In this document: positions 8,443 through 17,180 of the stretch, piece after piece
Layout of the letters: every line of letters begins with the position of its first letter
How positions within the stretch are numbered: position 1 is the first letter of the stretch
DNA from: Paenibacillus crassostreae
Lineage (GTDB): Bacteria; Bacillota; Bacilli; Paenibacillales; Paenibacillaceae
Length of the DNA: 64,000 bases
Direction: 5' to 3'
NCBI RefSeq assembly: GCF_001857945.1
Contig: NZ_CP017770.1
Location: forward strand, 2,294,001-2,358,000
Made by a program: the position numbers and the translations under genes
Notes under the pieces: model-generated
What the model was told of the DNA's origin: nothing
Seen by the model: only the letters and a program-made list of their open reading frames with translations
Databases searched by the model: none

Positions 8443-9687
8443 TTATTGTCTTGTAGCAGGATCAACTACAGCCCAAAAAGCCGGCTTGGCATGTAGCTGC
8501 TTATCGAATAGAAAAGGCGCTTCCGTGCGAGTAATAGGGAATGTACTTAACCATGTATGATCATCGGCAATGCCCCAAAATACGACACCACTTATGATGT
8601 CCTTATGTGCCTTGAATGCTTCAAACAACTCACGGTAACGGTCAGCCTGCTTTTGCAGGATCTGTTCTGGAATTTCTTCACCATAATCATTATGATCATT
8701 CCATACGTATAAGCTCATATCTAGTTCAGTTACAAGATTATCAAGACCTAGCCCAGCGAACATCTCCATTGACTCAATAATTGAGCTAACAGGTGGCCAA
8801 TTCATATTGATATGAGTTTGGTGACCAACACCATCGATAGGTACTCCTTTATCTAGCATTTCTTTCACTAGCTCGTATAAACGATCCCGCTTAGCCACAT
8901 CATCTGTACCATAATCATTAATGTATAACTTAATATCAGGTCCCCCTGCTTCACGGGCTACACGAAATGAAGTCTCAATAAATTCCGTTCCTGTTACTTT
9001 GTACCATTCACTAGCACGCATGCCACCTGGGTCAGCTGGCTCGATAACCTCATTCACAACATCCCATGATTTTATATCGCCTTTATAGCGACTAACAATC
9101 GTTCGCACATGAGTATCTAGACGTTCAAGTAACAGCTTTTTATTTACCTCACGCTTAGCTTCGTCTGTCTCGTCCACCATTGGCTTGCCTTCATTATCTT
9201 TAAAGAACCAATCTCCTACTTGACTATGCCATACCAATGTATGGAAACGGACTTCGATATTATTCGCTTTAGCAAATTCAACAAGTTGATCTGCTTGAGT
9301 CCAATTAAAGATCCCTTCTGTAGGCTGAAGCGAGACAGGTTTCATTGCATTTTCAGCTACAAGCCAATTGACATGCTTTTTAAGTAAATTAGCTTTTAGC
9401 CCACTTGTTTGGAAAGGCTCAATCGCTGCCCCAATCGGGAAATATCCCGAGTATGCCTCGTATAGTGAAGGAATACCTTCTTCTACTGATGGTTCTACTA
9501 TTTCCTTAACAATCACTTCTGCAGTGGGAGTAGGTTCCGCCTCATTCGTTGGCTCGATGACTGCATTAGTGGGTTCATCTTTAACAATTCCAGCCTCATG
9601 TTGACCGTTATTAATAATGAATATCAAAGCAATACAGATAACAACACTAACGACAGCTATTATTCTTTTATTCAATTTGGAATTCAC
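8443..9687 (-). CDS. Secreted or membrane-tethered GH10 endo-1,4-beta-xylanase
   Basis: GH10 xylanase of about 414 residues. The first 30 residues have two or three positive charges and a strong hydrophobic segment, followed by a Pro/Glu/Thr-rich linker to about residue 70. The catalytic barrel then has acid/base Glu213 in 'WDVVNEVIEP' and nucleophile Glu321 in 'VTELDMSLY'. No lipobox follows the hydrophobic segment and no clear signal-peptidase site is visible, so it may stay anchored. The reading frame starts with TTG (9693), TTG (9690) or GTG (9687) behind AAGGTGG; the GTG has the best spacing (9 bases). It follows the transport operon but is separated from it by a terminator-like hairpin. 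Probable role: extracellular xylan cleavage that feeds the transporter. Confidence 0.88.
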   Translation of the reverse strand: MNSKLNKRIIAVVSVVICIALIFIINNGQHEAGIVKDEPTNAVIEPTNEAEPTPTAEVIVKEIVEPSVEEGIPSLYEAYSGYFPIGAAIEPFQTSGLKANLLKKHVNWLVAENAMKPVSLQPTEGIFNWTQADQLVEFAKANNIEVRFHTLVWHSQVGDWFFKDNEGKPMVDETDEAKREVNKKLLLERLDTHVRTIVSRYKGDIKSWDVVNEVIEPADPGGMRASEWYKVTGTEFIETSFRVAREAGGPDIKLYINDYGTDDVAKRDRLYELVKEMLDKGVPIDGVGHQTHINMNWPPVSSIIESMEMFAGLGLDNLVTELDMSLYVWNDHNDYGEEIPEQILQKQADRYRELFEAFKAHKDIISGVVFWGIADDHTWLSTFPITRTEAPFLFDKQLHAKPAFWAVVDPATRQ

Positions 9688-9720
9688 CAACAAAAACCAC
9701 CTTCGCAGGAAATTAGAAAA

Positions 9721-9762
9721 GCCCCGCGTGAACTTGTTCTTACACTTAGTTACACGCCGGGC
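9721..9762 (-). terminator. Terminator-like hairpin between the transport operon and secreted xylanase
   Basis: On the minus strand GCCCGGCGTG (9753-9762) pairs with CACGCGGGGC (9721-9730) around a 22-base loop, followed by TTTTCTAATTT. It would end or attenuate the permease transcript just before the ribosome site of the GH10 gene. Confidence 0.6.
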
Positions 9763-9780
9763 GCTCTGTTGATCTACTTT

Positions 9781-10728
9781 CTATCCAACAATTCCTGTGC
9801 GTTCGATGCTTTCTACAAAATAACGTTGAACAAACAAATAAATAATGATTAGTGGCAACATAGCAAGCAAAATTCCTGTATCCTGTACCATGCTCTGATA
9901 GAATGGATCCACTTTTGATGTAGCTCCACCTTCTAGCTGTATTGCAAGATTATAGGGCAATGAAGATAACTGCGTTGACATCACTTTGCTTGAGGTTAAG
10001 TAAGTTGTCGTATAAAAGCTATCGTTCCATTGCCAAACAAATGAAAATATCGTGACCGTAATAAGCGCAGGGATAGCATTAGGAAGCATAATTCTAGTAA
10101 ACGTTTTTCCAATCCCAGCCCCATCGATGTAGGCAGCCTCCTCAATCTCCTTCGGAATCCCTCTGAAAAATTGCCGGAAGATAAAAATATACAAGCCTGC
10201 TTTTAACGAATTAGCGGTCAGCGATGTCAAGATAAACGGCCAGTAGGAATTCAATAGATTAACGGATTTCCCAGTAAGTAATGGTATTATCCCCATTAAA
10301 GTAAAGTCCTTTAGATTTAAGTAAATAGGAATTAGTATGGTTGTCGGAGGCACAAGAATAGTCAAAATAACCCCTGCAAACAATAGATTACTTCCTTTAA
10401 ACTTTAATCGTGCAAACCCATAACCAGCTAGAGCACATGAAATTGCGGTTAGCAACGTTGTCATAGAGGATAAAGCAAAGGTATTCAACAATGTTACCCA
10501 ATAATCCATAATTTGAATGACTTGCTTAAAATTATCGAACGAGTAGTTTTGAGGGATCCATATAACAATTGGCGAATATAGATCAGATTTGTGTTTTATC
10601 GCTGTCGATATTTTTTGCAAAATAGGGTACAAGATTACGAACGATAAGCCAATAATTAGGGTATATCGTACGAATGACCACAACCATTTTTTCCAGATTT
10701 CTATGGATAACAATTTAGCAAAGACCAA
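9781..10728 (-). CDS. Sugar ABC transporter permease, MalG-type
   Basis: Inner-membrane permease of 315 residues with six predicted hydrophobic segments. The coupling motif is of the MalG type ('EEAAYIDGAGIGKTFTRIMLPNAIP', EAA...G...I.LP), which docks onto a shared ATPase. It lies 16 bp after the MalF-type partner, at the end of the transport operon, and forms the second permease pair. An in-frame stop lies just upstream, so the start must be the TTG at 10728 (GGGTG six bases before it) or a later TTG. This pair probably works with one of the two binding proteins of the same operon; no ATPase gene is in the window. Confidence 0.88.
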   Translation of the reverse strand: MVFAKLLSIEIWKKWLWSFVRYTLIIGLSFVILYPILQKISTAIKHKSDLYSPIVIWIPQNYSFDNFKQVIQIMDYWVTLLNTFALSSMTTLLTAISCALAGYGFARLKFKGSNLLFAGVILTILVPPTTILIPIYLNLKDFTLMGIIPLLTGKSVNLLNSYWPFILTSLTANSLKAGLYIFIFRQFFRGIPKEIEEAAYIDGAGIGKTFTRIMLPNAIPALITVTIFSFVWQWNDSFYTTTYLTSSKVMSTQLSSLPYNLAIQLEGGATSKVDPFYQSMVQDTGILLAMLPLIIIYLFVQRYFVESIERTGIVG

Positions 10729-10744
10729 CTCCTACACCCTCTTT

Positions 10745-11647
10745 CTATTCATGATAGAATATCCTTTTGGAGATCAAAAACGTACTAATTAACAAAATAA
10801 TCGCAATACACAGAAAATATATCCATGCCATTGCTGAACTTAAACCAAAGTTAAACTGGGTAAAACCCGTTTCACGTATTAAGTCCGTCAAGGTGTTACG
10901 AGAAAAAGAATCAATGATCGTATAAATCAAGTTTGTAAAAATAAGTGGACTTACCATTGGAAAAGTAATTTTCCAAAATGATTCGTACCCTGTTGCCCCT
11001 TCCATTTTCGATGCTTCATATAATTGTGGAGAAATATTCTGAATGCCTGCCAAGAAAATTAATATCTGTACTCCAGATAGGCTGACAATCTCATAAATAC
11101 GGTCAACGGCACCCGTTAAATACATGACTATCGTTTCACTTACACCAGATTGCAGCATGATCTTCTGTAGTTCAAAACTAATGACTACTGAATTTCCAGC
11201 ATTTTGCTCATTTACAGCTTGAATTAAGCTAGTACTCTCCAATGATAGAATAACTCCAGAAGCTAATATAACAGGCAAGAAAAATACTGCTCTCGCTAGC
11301 GATCTTCCGAAAAACTTTTGATTCAAGAGCACTGCCAAGAACAGGCTAAAGATTACGATCAAAGGTACATTTACAACCATATCAACAATCGATTCTATCA
11401 AACTTCGGTTAAAGCTTGTATTTACAGTTAACGCTTCAACGTAATTCCCTATCCCTATAAAATCAATGATCATTCCATTCGCATTCGCTTGAATAGAACT
11501 CAGACTATAGCGTATAGAAGACATCAGAGGTATGAAAAAGAAAAAGATAAATCCTATAAGCCATGGTAAGACGTAGATAAATCCCCACATTGCCTTTTGC
11601 TGGGCATATGTCTTTGGTTTGATTCCGAGTTTCATTAGTAATTTCAT
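10745..11647 (-). CDS. Sugar ABC transporter permease, MalF-type, with an extra extracytoplasmic insert
   Basis: A 300-residue permease with six hydrophobic segments and the coupling motif 'YEASKMEGATGYESFWKITFPMVSP'. Its ATG overlaps the stop of the DUF5696 gene (ATGA), so the two are translationally coupled. Between the second and third segments it has a polar stretch of roughly 50 residues ('LIQAVNEQNAGNSVVISFELQKIML...') that is longer than in the other MalF-type permease of this window. It may contact the lipoprotein encoded just upstream. Together with the following gene it forms permease pair two. Confidence 0.87.
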   Translation of the reverse strand: MKLLMKLGIKPKTYAQQKAMWGFIYVLPWLIGFIFFFFIPLMSSIRYSLSSIQANANGMIIDFIGIGNYVEALTVNTSFNRSLIESIVDMVVNVPLIVIFSLFLAVLLNQKFFGRSLARAVFFLPVILASGVILSLESTSLIQAVNEQNAGNSVVISFELQKIMLQSGVSETIVMYLTGAVDRIYEIVSLSGVQILIFLAGIQNISPQLYEASKMEGATGYESFWKITFPMVSPLIFTNLIYTIIDSFSRNTLTDLIRETGFTQFNFGLSSAMAWIYFLCIAIILLISTFLISKRIFYHE

Positions 11648-14190
11648 GATTTATCACCACCCGTAATATAGCCCTCGTTCTCGATAATGTTACCATCAGC
11701 TGTCACTTGAGTATCATTATAATTAACAATGACATATAAGCCGTTCTCATACGTCGTTTTGAATACACCATCCTCAAGCTCCTCATGCCAAATGATACGT
11801 TCATGACTCACTTGCTTCAGAAATTCATTCACTCCTTGATAGATTTCTGCCGCTTGATCAATCCAGAGTTCATAATTAACTGCGTATAAATCATTATGAT
11901 CTGTATCTTTTACTTTATAATTCGGTTCATGAATCCATTCAAAGTAAACACCTGATCCATACTCCAATGTTTTCAATATATACTGTTTCTCATTAGTGTA
12001 GGTAGAAAGGTTATACGGAGCTCCTGTATAATCAATATACCCTCGAAGTACCATTTGATAGAAAGGAATTTCCTCATCTTCTATCTTAAATTGACTGCTC
12101 GTCATCGGTGCATTTGTAATGTTTGTCAAATAAGGAAACGCGTATGCATTGCCTCCATTAGCGAGAATGTTCTGGTTATGCTCACGAATCGTGGTTAGTG
12201 CATGAACTGAAATCTTCTCAGATTCTACACGATCGATTTGATTATTCTTTAGATAATCACTATTCAATTGATCAGCCAAATCTCGTAGTGAAATACCGTC
12301 TGTCTCATAACCACTCAGGCCATTAAGCATAGATTGGGTATACCTTTCAACATATCGTGGTGAGATCACATATGAAGGTGACTTGCTTCGATCACGTCGA
12401 TTTAATGCTAAATCTATAGGATATAACGTTGCAGGAACTTCCCTTAATGTTCGTGAGGCTTCTTTCTTTTCATTAAAGTTATCACCTGAATTCGCTATTA
12501 ACAACGCAGTATCTGGAAATAGCGAGATTCCCTGCTCCTTAGTAAAGGCTACAAAATCTCGTAAGCCTTGGCTTCCTCCGATGACTTTATCCACACTTAC
12601 TTTAGTAGGTACTTTATGATCCAAATCTCCATTAAACCAGCCAGAATACTTAAGTCCAATTTGCTTAATGTTACGCTCCTGTAATTGTTTGATCATACTT
12701 TGTGCTTGCTCAAAAGTTGTAAGTGGTTCAATCGCATCATAAGGAATTCCTGCGAAATGATTCTGTTTGGATATGCTACCGATTAATTGTAAATAAAACG
12801 TGCTGTCCGCGTTTTCTTGATTATCATGTTGTAGCGGTAAACCATTGTTCTCTAATAAATATTGTTGATAGGTTTGAGCCATTCCTTGGTAAGACGCTTG
12901 CTCATCTGCAAGGAAAACATAACGTACAGTATAATCTGTCTTCATCGGTTCTTCTTGAAACTTTGGAATGGAACGTCGTTGATCATTCGCATTGAGCGTA
13001 ACTTCGCCTTTATTTACAACATAAAAGCTTGGATAAACGTAATTGTAACTGTTTAATCTACCATTAATATCTGCATTAATAGTTGCCACTGAAGCCCCTT
13101 GCTCAATAATGCCAAGTACTGCACTATGCTCATGAATGACGCCAAACACAGGTAACCTAGCCTTTTGTTCCTGATTCGCATCTTCCGTTGTTTCCATGGT
13201 CATATCAGGACCATAAACTTGTTGTTGATATGCTGGATATTTCGTTTTTCCATTATTAAAATGGATTAAAGCTCCTGACCCATCTGGAACCAATATCGAT
13301 CCCTGCTCATTCATGTCTCCTGCTCCAAAAAAACTTAACGCTGATATCGAGTTAATCGGATATTCCTCGGGAAATTGAATATCTGACACTGGTATGTTTA
13401 CGATTAGACCATCTCCATCCAGCATATATTCGATCGAAGCAAGAAATACTCTCGGCTCTGGTTTCGCTTGACTTAAATTATGCTCCTGCGCATCCTTTAT
13501 CAGATCTTCCTCGGTATAACCAATATCCTCAAAGGCTTTTAATCCACGCTCTAGCTGTAATCCTTGAAGCGCGGTATCATTTCTTACATATGTCGACGTT
13601 TCCTTCTCTTTTTTATAAGCAATCATTAACGCTCGTTGGCCTGTTTTATCCATTTTACTGGACAACTCTTCATATCGAGCTGCACTTAACATTATTGGTA
13701 AATCATCAACTGACTTCACAGCCTTTCCAAATTGATATGTTACCTTCACCCCATTGTGAATGAGTTCATAATGAATTTGTTTATGAACAGCGCTATCCGT
13801 GTAAGAATTAATGGAACTAAGTTGACCAAGCGAATTATAATAATCTAGCTTTAATTGAGAAGACAACATATCTTTATTAACCCCAGAAGCTAGTGTATCT
13901 GAATCTCGCTTCGGATCGTTGCTATACCAGACCTCTCCGTTTTGTTTGTGGAGAACAGCAATCGCTCCCGTCTGATCGTCAATAAATAATTGCAACTGAT
14001 CATTTTGTACGATGCCCTTCATGCCTTGAACGCGTGAATCAGTAAAAGAACTACTCACGCTATTTCCTTGGATGAATACTGTCTCTCCTAGCTCACTTGT
14101 GGAGCTTATATTGGAGCTATTAGTTGCTGAGCATCCAACAAGAGTAGACCCCGTTAAAATAATCGCAATGATTGTTTTAACAAATCTCAT
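11644..14190 (-). CDS. DUF5696-family surface lipoprotein, possible glycoside hydrolase
   Basis: A large 848-residue lipoprotein. It has a signal peptide and lipobox 'TLVGC' with C20 as the lipid anchor, so it sits on the outer face of the membrane. It matches what I recall as the DUF5696 family, found beside sugar ABC genes in Paenibacillus-like genomes. The layout reads as an N-terminal beta-rich domain to about 470, a probable alpha/beta barrel at about 490 to 760 ('IKQIGLKYSGWFNGDLDHK', 'GISLFPDTALL', 'SGYETDGISLRDLAD', 'YFEWIHEPN') and a C-terminal beta domain. This is the three-part layout of several glycosidase families, but no catalytic residue is proven. It is stop-start coupled to the MalF-type permease, so it probably works at the transporter. 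Confidence 0.72.
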   Translation of the reverse strand: MRFVKTIIAIILTGSTLVGCSATNSSNISSTSELGETVFIQGNSVSSSFTDSRVQGMKGIVQNDQLQLFIDDQTGAIAVLHKQNGEVWYSNDPKRDSDTLASGVNKDMLSSQLKLDYYNSLGQLSSINSYTDSAVHKQIHYELIHNGVKVTYQFGKAVKSVDDLPIMLSAARYEELSSKMDKTGQRALMIAYKKEKETSTYVRNDTALQGLQLERGLKAFEDIGYTEEDLIKDAQEHNLSQAKPEPRVFLASIEYMLDGDGLIVNIPVSDIQFPEEYPINSISALSFFGAGDMNEQGSILVPDGSGALIHFNNGKTKYPAYQQQVYGPDMTMETTEDANQEQKARLPVFGVIHEHSAVLGIIEQGASVATINADINGRLNSYNYVYPSFYVVNKGEVTLNANDQRRSIPKFQEEPMKTDYTVRYVFLADEQASYQGMAQTYQQYLLENNGLPLQHDNQENADSTFYLQLIGSISKQNHFAGIPYDAIEPLTTFEQAQSMIKQLQERNIKQIGLKYSGWFNGDLDHKVPTKVSVDKVIGGSQGLRDFVAFTKEQGISLFPDTALLIANSGDNFNEKKEASRTLREVPATLYPIDLALNRRDRSKSPSYVISPRYVERYTQSMLNGLSGYETDGISLRDLADQLNSDYLKNNQIDRVESEKISVHALTTIREHNQNILANGGNAYAFPYLTNITNAPMTSSQFKIEDEEIPFYQMVLRGYIDYTGAPYNLSTYTNEKQYILKTLEYGSGVYFEWIHEPNYKVKDTDHNDLYAVNYELWIDQAAEIYQGVNEFLKQVSHERIIWHEELEDGVFKTTYENGLYVIVNYNDTQVTADGNIIENEGYITGGDKS

Positions 14191-14206
14191 TTCTATCCCT
14201 CCTTTC

Positions 14207-14842
14207 CTAATTCCTCATGACAATTTCTTGATAAATAACGGATACGAAAGATATAATCTGCTGCACCAAGCTGAAAAATAATAAACAAAGGAAAGCCATG
14301 AATCCCATTGCTACAACCGTCAAAAGCATCGTTACAATTGCCTTGAAGGGTGTATATTGATGTATGGTCATATTCCCTACAAACAAAAGGAATACAAACC
14401 ATAAAACAGCAAAACTTGTTGAAAAGTAATAAAAGGTTGTCTCTTCCAACGCGATCACATTACTCAGCCAAATCCATGGAAAATTGATAATGACAAGTGG
14501 AATCAATGCAAAACATGTTGAATTGAATATTTCAACAAATTTACCTTCACCATCCATTAACGTTGTAAGTGACCAATTAGCAATACTCCAAAATAATACA
14601 GGTACAACGACATATACAATCTCCATGATGCTGTTCATGCCTTTGGGATTGTAGATATGAACTAGAAAGCCACTGTATTGACTGTGTAAAATATTTGTTA
14701 TAACTAATAAGAACAACACAACAAATGAAATGAATAAATTATCCTTTTTGTTGTTCTCGTATTTTAGGTCCCAAAAGCCGTTAAAGGGATGGGTAATGAG
14801 ATTAAATGGGTATTTAATCAGCTCTTTACTCCATGTTGACAA
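14207..14842 (-). CDS. YIP1-family polytopic membrane protein
   Basis: A 211-residue membrane protein of the Yip1 type, with about five hydrophobic segments after a short soluble N-terminus that contains the typical 'YPFNLITHPFNGFWDLKYE' start. The gene begins 17 bp inside the end of the NHL/TPR gene and is followed by the DUF5696 gene after 16 bp, so the three are made together. Its biochemical role is unknown. Placement between a propeller protein and a surface lipoprotein, in the same operon as four permeases, suggests an accessory or assembly factor for the transporter. Confidence 0.75.
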   Translation of the reverse strand: MSTWSKELIKYPFNLITHPFNGFWDLKYENNKKDNLFISFVVLFLLVITNILHSQYSGFLVHIYNPKGMNSIMEIVYVVVPVLFWSIANWSLTTLMDGEGKFVEIFNSTCFALIPLVIINFPWIWLSNVIALEETTFYYFSTSFAVLWFVFLLFVGNMTIHQYTPFKAIVTMLLTVVAMGFMAFLCLLFFSLVQQIISFVSVIYQEIVMRN

Positions 14843-16286
14843 TCTTCCTTCCTCCCTTCGTTTTGCGCACCTTGCTCCATATAAATGTTATGAATACCAA
14901 CAAGACAATACACGTCATAATTATTGGAAAGTATCCTCGAAGCACTTCTTTACGATGCAGAAGGAACGCTTTTGAATAGCCCTTCTGGTCTATACTCTCT
15001 TTGAAATATGTCATCGCTCCGTCATAATCTCCTTGACGTATAAGCGATTTCCCAATACCTGAATAAGCAAACTCTAAGTTCGCATTCATATTAATCGTTT
15101 CATTATAAAGCTTATAAGCGGCTTCCTCATCGCCACGATAGTAGCTTCTAACCGCTTCATTCAAGGTCCGTCCATAAGCTGTTGTTCGGAAAATTGTTAT
15201 CTCCCCAAGCGCCTTATCCAGCACCAGGAAATCATCTCCCACTCGAGCAATCGCTACTGGAGCAACAAATTCCCCTAATTGATTACCTAATCCTCCGAAT
15301 ACATACATTAAGTGTCCGTCGCCATTATAAGTGAATATACGACCACGCTTGGAATCGAGGGCGGAGTATATCTCGCTATTCGTAACGTCAATATCGATCA
15401 TCCGAGAGGGACCAACATCTGAGCTGTAGGAAATGTCCCCACTAGGTAGAAAATATCCTTCTTCCCGTAAAATATTGTTACCTTGCGCATTTAACTTCTT
15501 AATATTGTCATTCTCTTGCCCATTTGTTGCATAAATGAATCCTTCATCATTAATGTCCAGATTCGTAAACTCCATCGGTGTAAACTGAACCATCTGACTA
15601 CGCTGTTCTTTCGTTGATAGCGTTTTCCATAAATATTCGATTGGATCAATAGTGACACGGTTAGCACCAATAAACGTTGTGAATTCGCCATCAGCATTAA
15701 ATTCCATGAAACCATCAAACACCCCAGTAGCCATCACGTAGATACGCTTCGCATTATCTACGACGATCCGGACAGGTAGAAATTCAAAATTTTCTTGCAA
15801 TAGTTCTGATTGCGGAGATTCCACAACTTTCATAAGCTCAAAATTCTGATTAAGATGAACCACTCGTTTATTGCCTGTATCTGCAATGTATATATGCTTA
15901 TCTTCCGTCACAAAAATACCTTGTGGTTTAGAAAAGATCTCCTGTTGTCCATCCTTTAAGAAGGAGTCAATAATGTCCAATACTTTGTACTGATCATCTA
16001 ATATAACTACTCGTGAGTTTCCTGAATCCAACACATAGATGTGATGATCTAACGTAACATGAAGATCACTTGGCTCGTTGAAGATTCCAACATTTAGACT
16101 ATTCCCATCCATTAGTGCTGTTGCTTGATAAGGGGCTGGAGAACCAACTGTATTTCCCCAGTATGAATAGTTATAGGAATCTGAATCGCTTTCCGCTTGA
16201 ACCAGAGTTCCTCCAAAACTCATAGACAAGAAACAGCAAAGTACTAATAACAGGTAGCATTTATTTTTTTTATTCCATTTCAACAT
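14826..16286 (-). CDS. Membrane-anchored NHL beta-propeller / TPR protein
   Basis: A 486-residue protein: signal peptide 1 to about 31, then six NHL-like blades at about 60 to 350 ('HIYVLDSGNSRVVILD', 'HIYIADTGNKRVVHLN', 'RIYVMATGVFDGFMEFN' and so on). Two TPR-like helix pairs follow at about 365 to 440 ('AYKLYNETINMNANLEFAYSGIGKSLIRQGDYDGAMTYF', split here by domain). A single C-terminal membrane segment at 455 to 473 has a basic tail. The propeller and TPR therefore face outside and the protein is held by its C-terminus. NHL propellers bind proteins or ligands and TPRs bind proteins, so this is a scaffold candidate. It lies 16 bp after a permease gene and overlaps the YIP1 gene. Confidence 0.78.
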   Translation of the reverse strand: MLKWNKKNKCYLLLVLCCFLSMSFGGTLVQAESDSDSYNYSYWGNTVGSPAPYQATALMDGNSLNVGIFNEPSDLHVTLDHHIYVLDSGNSRVVILDDQYKVLDIIDSFLKDGQQEIFSKPQGIFVTEDKHIYIADTGNKRVVHLNQNFELMKVVESPQSELLQENFEFLPVRIVVDNAKRIYVMATGVFDGFMEFNADGEFTTFIGANRVTIDPIEYLWKTLSTKEQRSQMVQFTPMEFTNLDINDEGFIYATNGQENDNIKKLNAQGNNILREEGYFLPSGDISYSSDVGPSRMIDIDVTNSEIYSALDSKRGRIFTYNGDGHLMYVFGGLGNQLGEFVAPVAIARVGDDFLVLDKALGEITIFRTTAYGRTLNEAVRSYYRGDEEAAYKLYNETINMNANLEFAYSGIGKSLIRQGDYDGAMTYFKESIDQKGYSKAFLLHRKEVLRGYFPIIMTCIVLLVFITFIWSKVRKTKGGRKIVNME

Positions 16287-16302
16287 TGTGCATGGCTCCT
16301 TT

Positions 16303-17178
16303 CTACTCTTTCATCCCTGATGTCGCCATCGTTTGAATGACGCTGCTTTGCGAGATGACAAATAGCGTGATTGGAACAACCATTAGAATTAGTGCAACTG
16401 CTGCTCCAACACCTGCACGTGCAATTCCCCCTTGAATAATCTGACCAAGTGCGTAATGAAGCGTCTTTAAGTTTTCGCTATAGATAAAGTTCCCTCCATC
16501 AGTACCCCAAAGTGCAGGAAACTGAAGAATAAGTAGGGTTAACCAAGCCGGTTTTACATTTGGCATCACAATACTCCAAAAAATTCGATACTCACTCGCT
16601 CCATCAATTTTAGCCGCTTCCAATAATGCATCTGGAATTTGCTCCATAAATTGCTTCATCAAAAACAGGCCTAATGGAAATGCCAATGAAGGCACGATGA
16701 TCGCGGCATGTGTATTGATCCACCCCAGCCATGAAATCACCATGTAGTTAGGTGTCGCTGTGACATGCCCTGAAAACATTAATGACAATACAACAATTGA
16801 AAAGAGTGTTTTCGAACCAAAAAATTTGTATTTAGATAGTGGATATGCTGCTGCAGATGCTAGTAAAATATGACCAACAGTACCAATGATAGTAATGAGC
16901 AGCGTATTGGTTATATATCGAGAAAGCGGTACCCACGAATTCCCCATGAGTGCAACTAAATCAGTAAAGTTGTCCGAGGTCGGATTATTCACAAAAAATC
17001 GTGGTGGAAATATAAACAATTCATCTAGTGGCTTAAAGGCATTATTCACGGCATAAATTAACGGTAGCATCATAAATGAACCGAACAAGGCAAGAATAAC
17101 GAATAGTAAAAAGCTGACTGTAAATGATCGATTCAGCTTTTTAGGAGCTCGGAAACGAGCTAGCGTTTTTACGACCAT
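16303..17178 (-). CDS. Sugar ABC transporter permease, MalG-type
   Basis: A 291-residue permease with six hydrophobic segments and the ATPase-coupling motif 'LEAAKIDGASEYRIFWSIVMPNVKP'. It starts 2 bp after the stop of the MalF-type partner, the usual spacing of paired permease genes. With the gene at 17181 it makes permease pair one, directly downstream of the fused binding protein. Likely substrate: xylo- or arabinoxylo-oligosaccharides, inferred from the surrounding enzymes. Confidence 0.9.
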   Translation of the reverse strand: MVVKTLARFRAPKKLNRSFTVSFLLFVILALFGSFMMLPLIYAVNNAFKPLDELFIFPPRFFVNNPTSDNFTDLVALMGNSWVPLSRYITNTLLITIIGTVGHILLASAAAYPLSKYKFFGSKTLFSIVVLSLMFSGHVTATPNYMVISWLGWINTHAAIIVPSLAFPLGLFLMKQFMEQIPDALLEAAKIDGASEYRIFWSIVMPNVKPAWLTLLILQFPALWGTDGGNFIYSENLKTLHYALGQIIQGGIARAGVGAAVALILMVVPITLFVISQSSVIQTMATSGMKE

Positions 17179-17180
17179 CG

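Noticed and set aside
8443..9693. Lipobox in the secreted GH10 protein (Cys at residue 20 of the longest frame)
   Set aside because: The Cys lies inside the hydrophobic segment and lacks the L-x-[AGS]-C context, so a lipid anchor is not supported.
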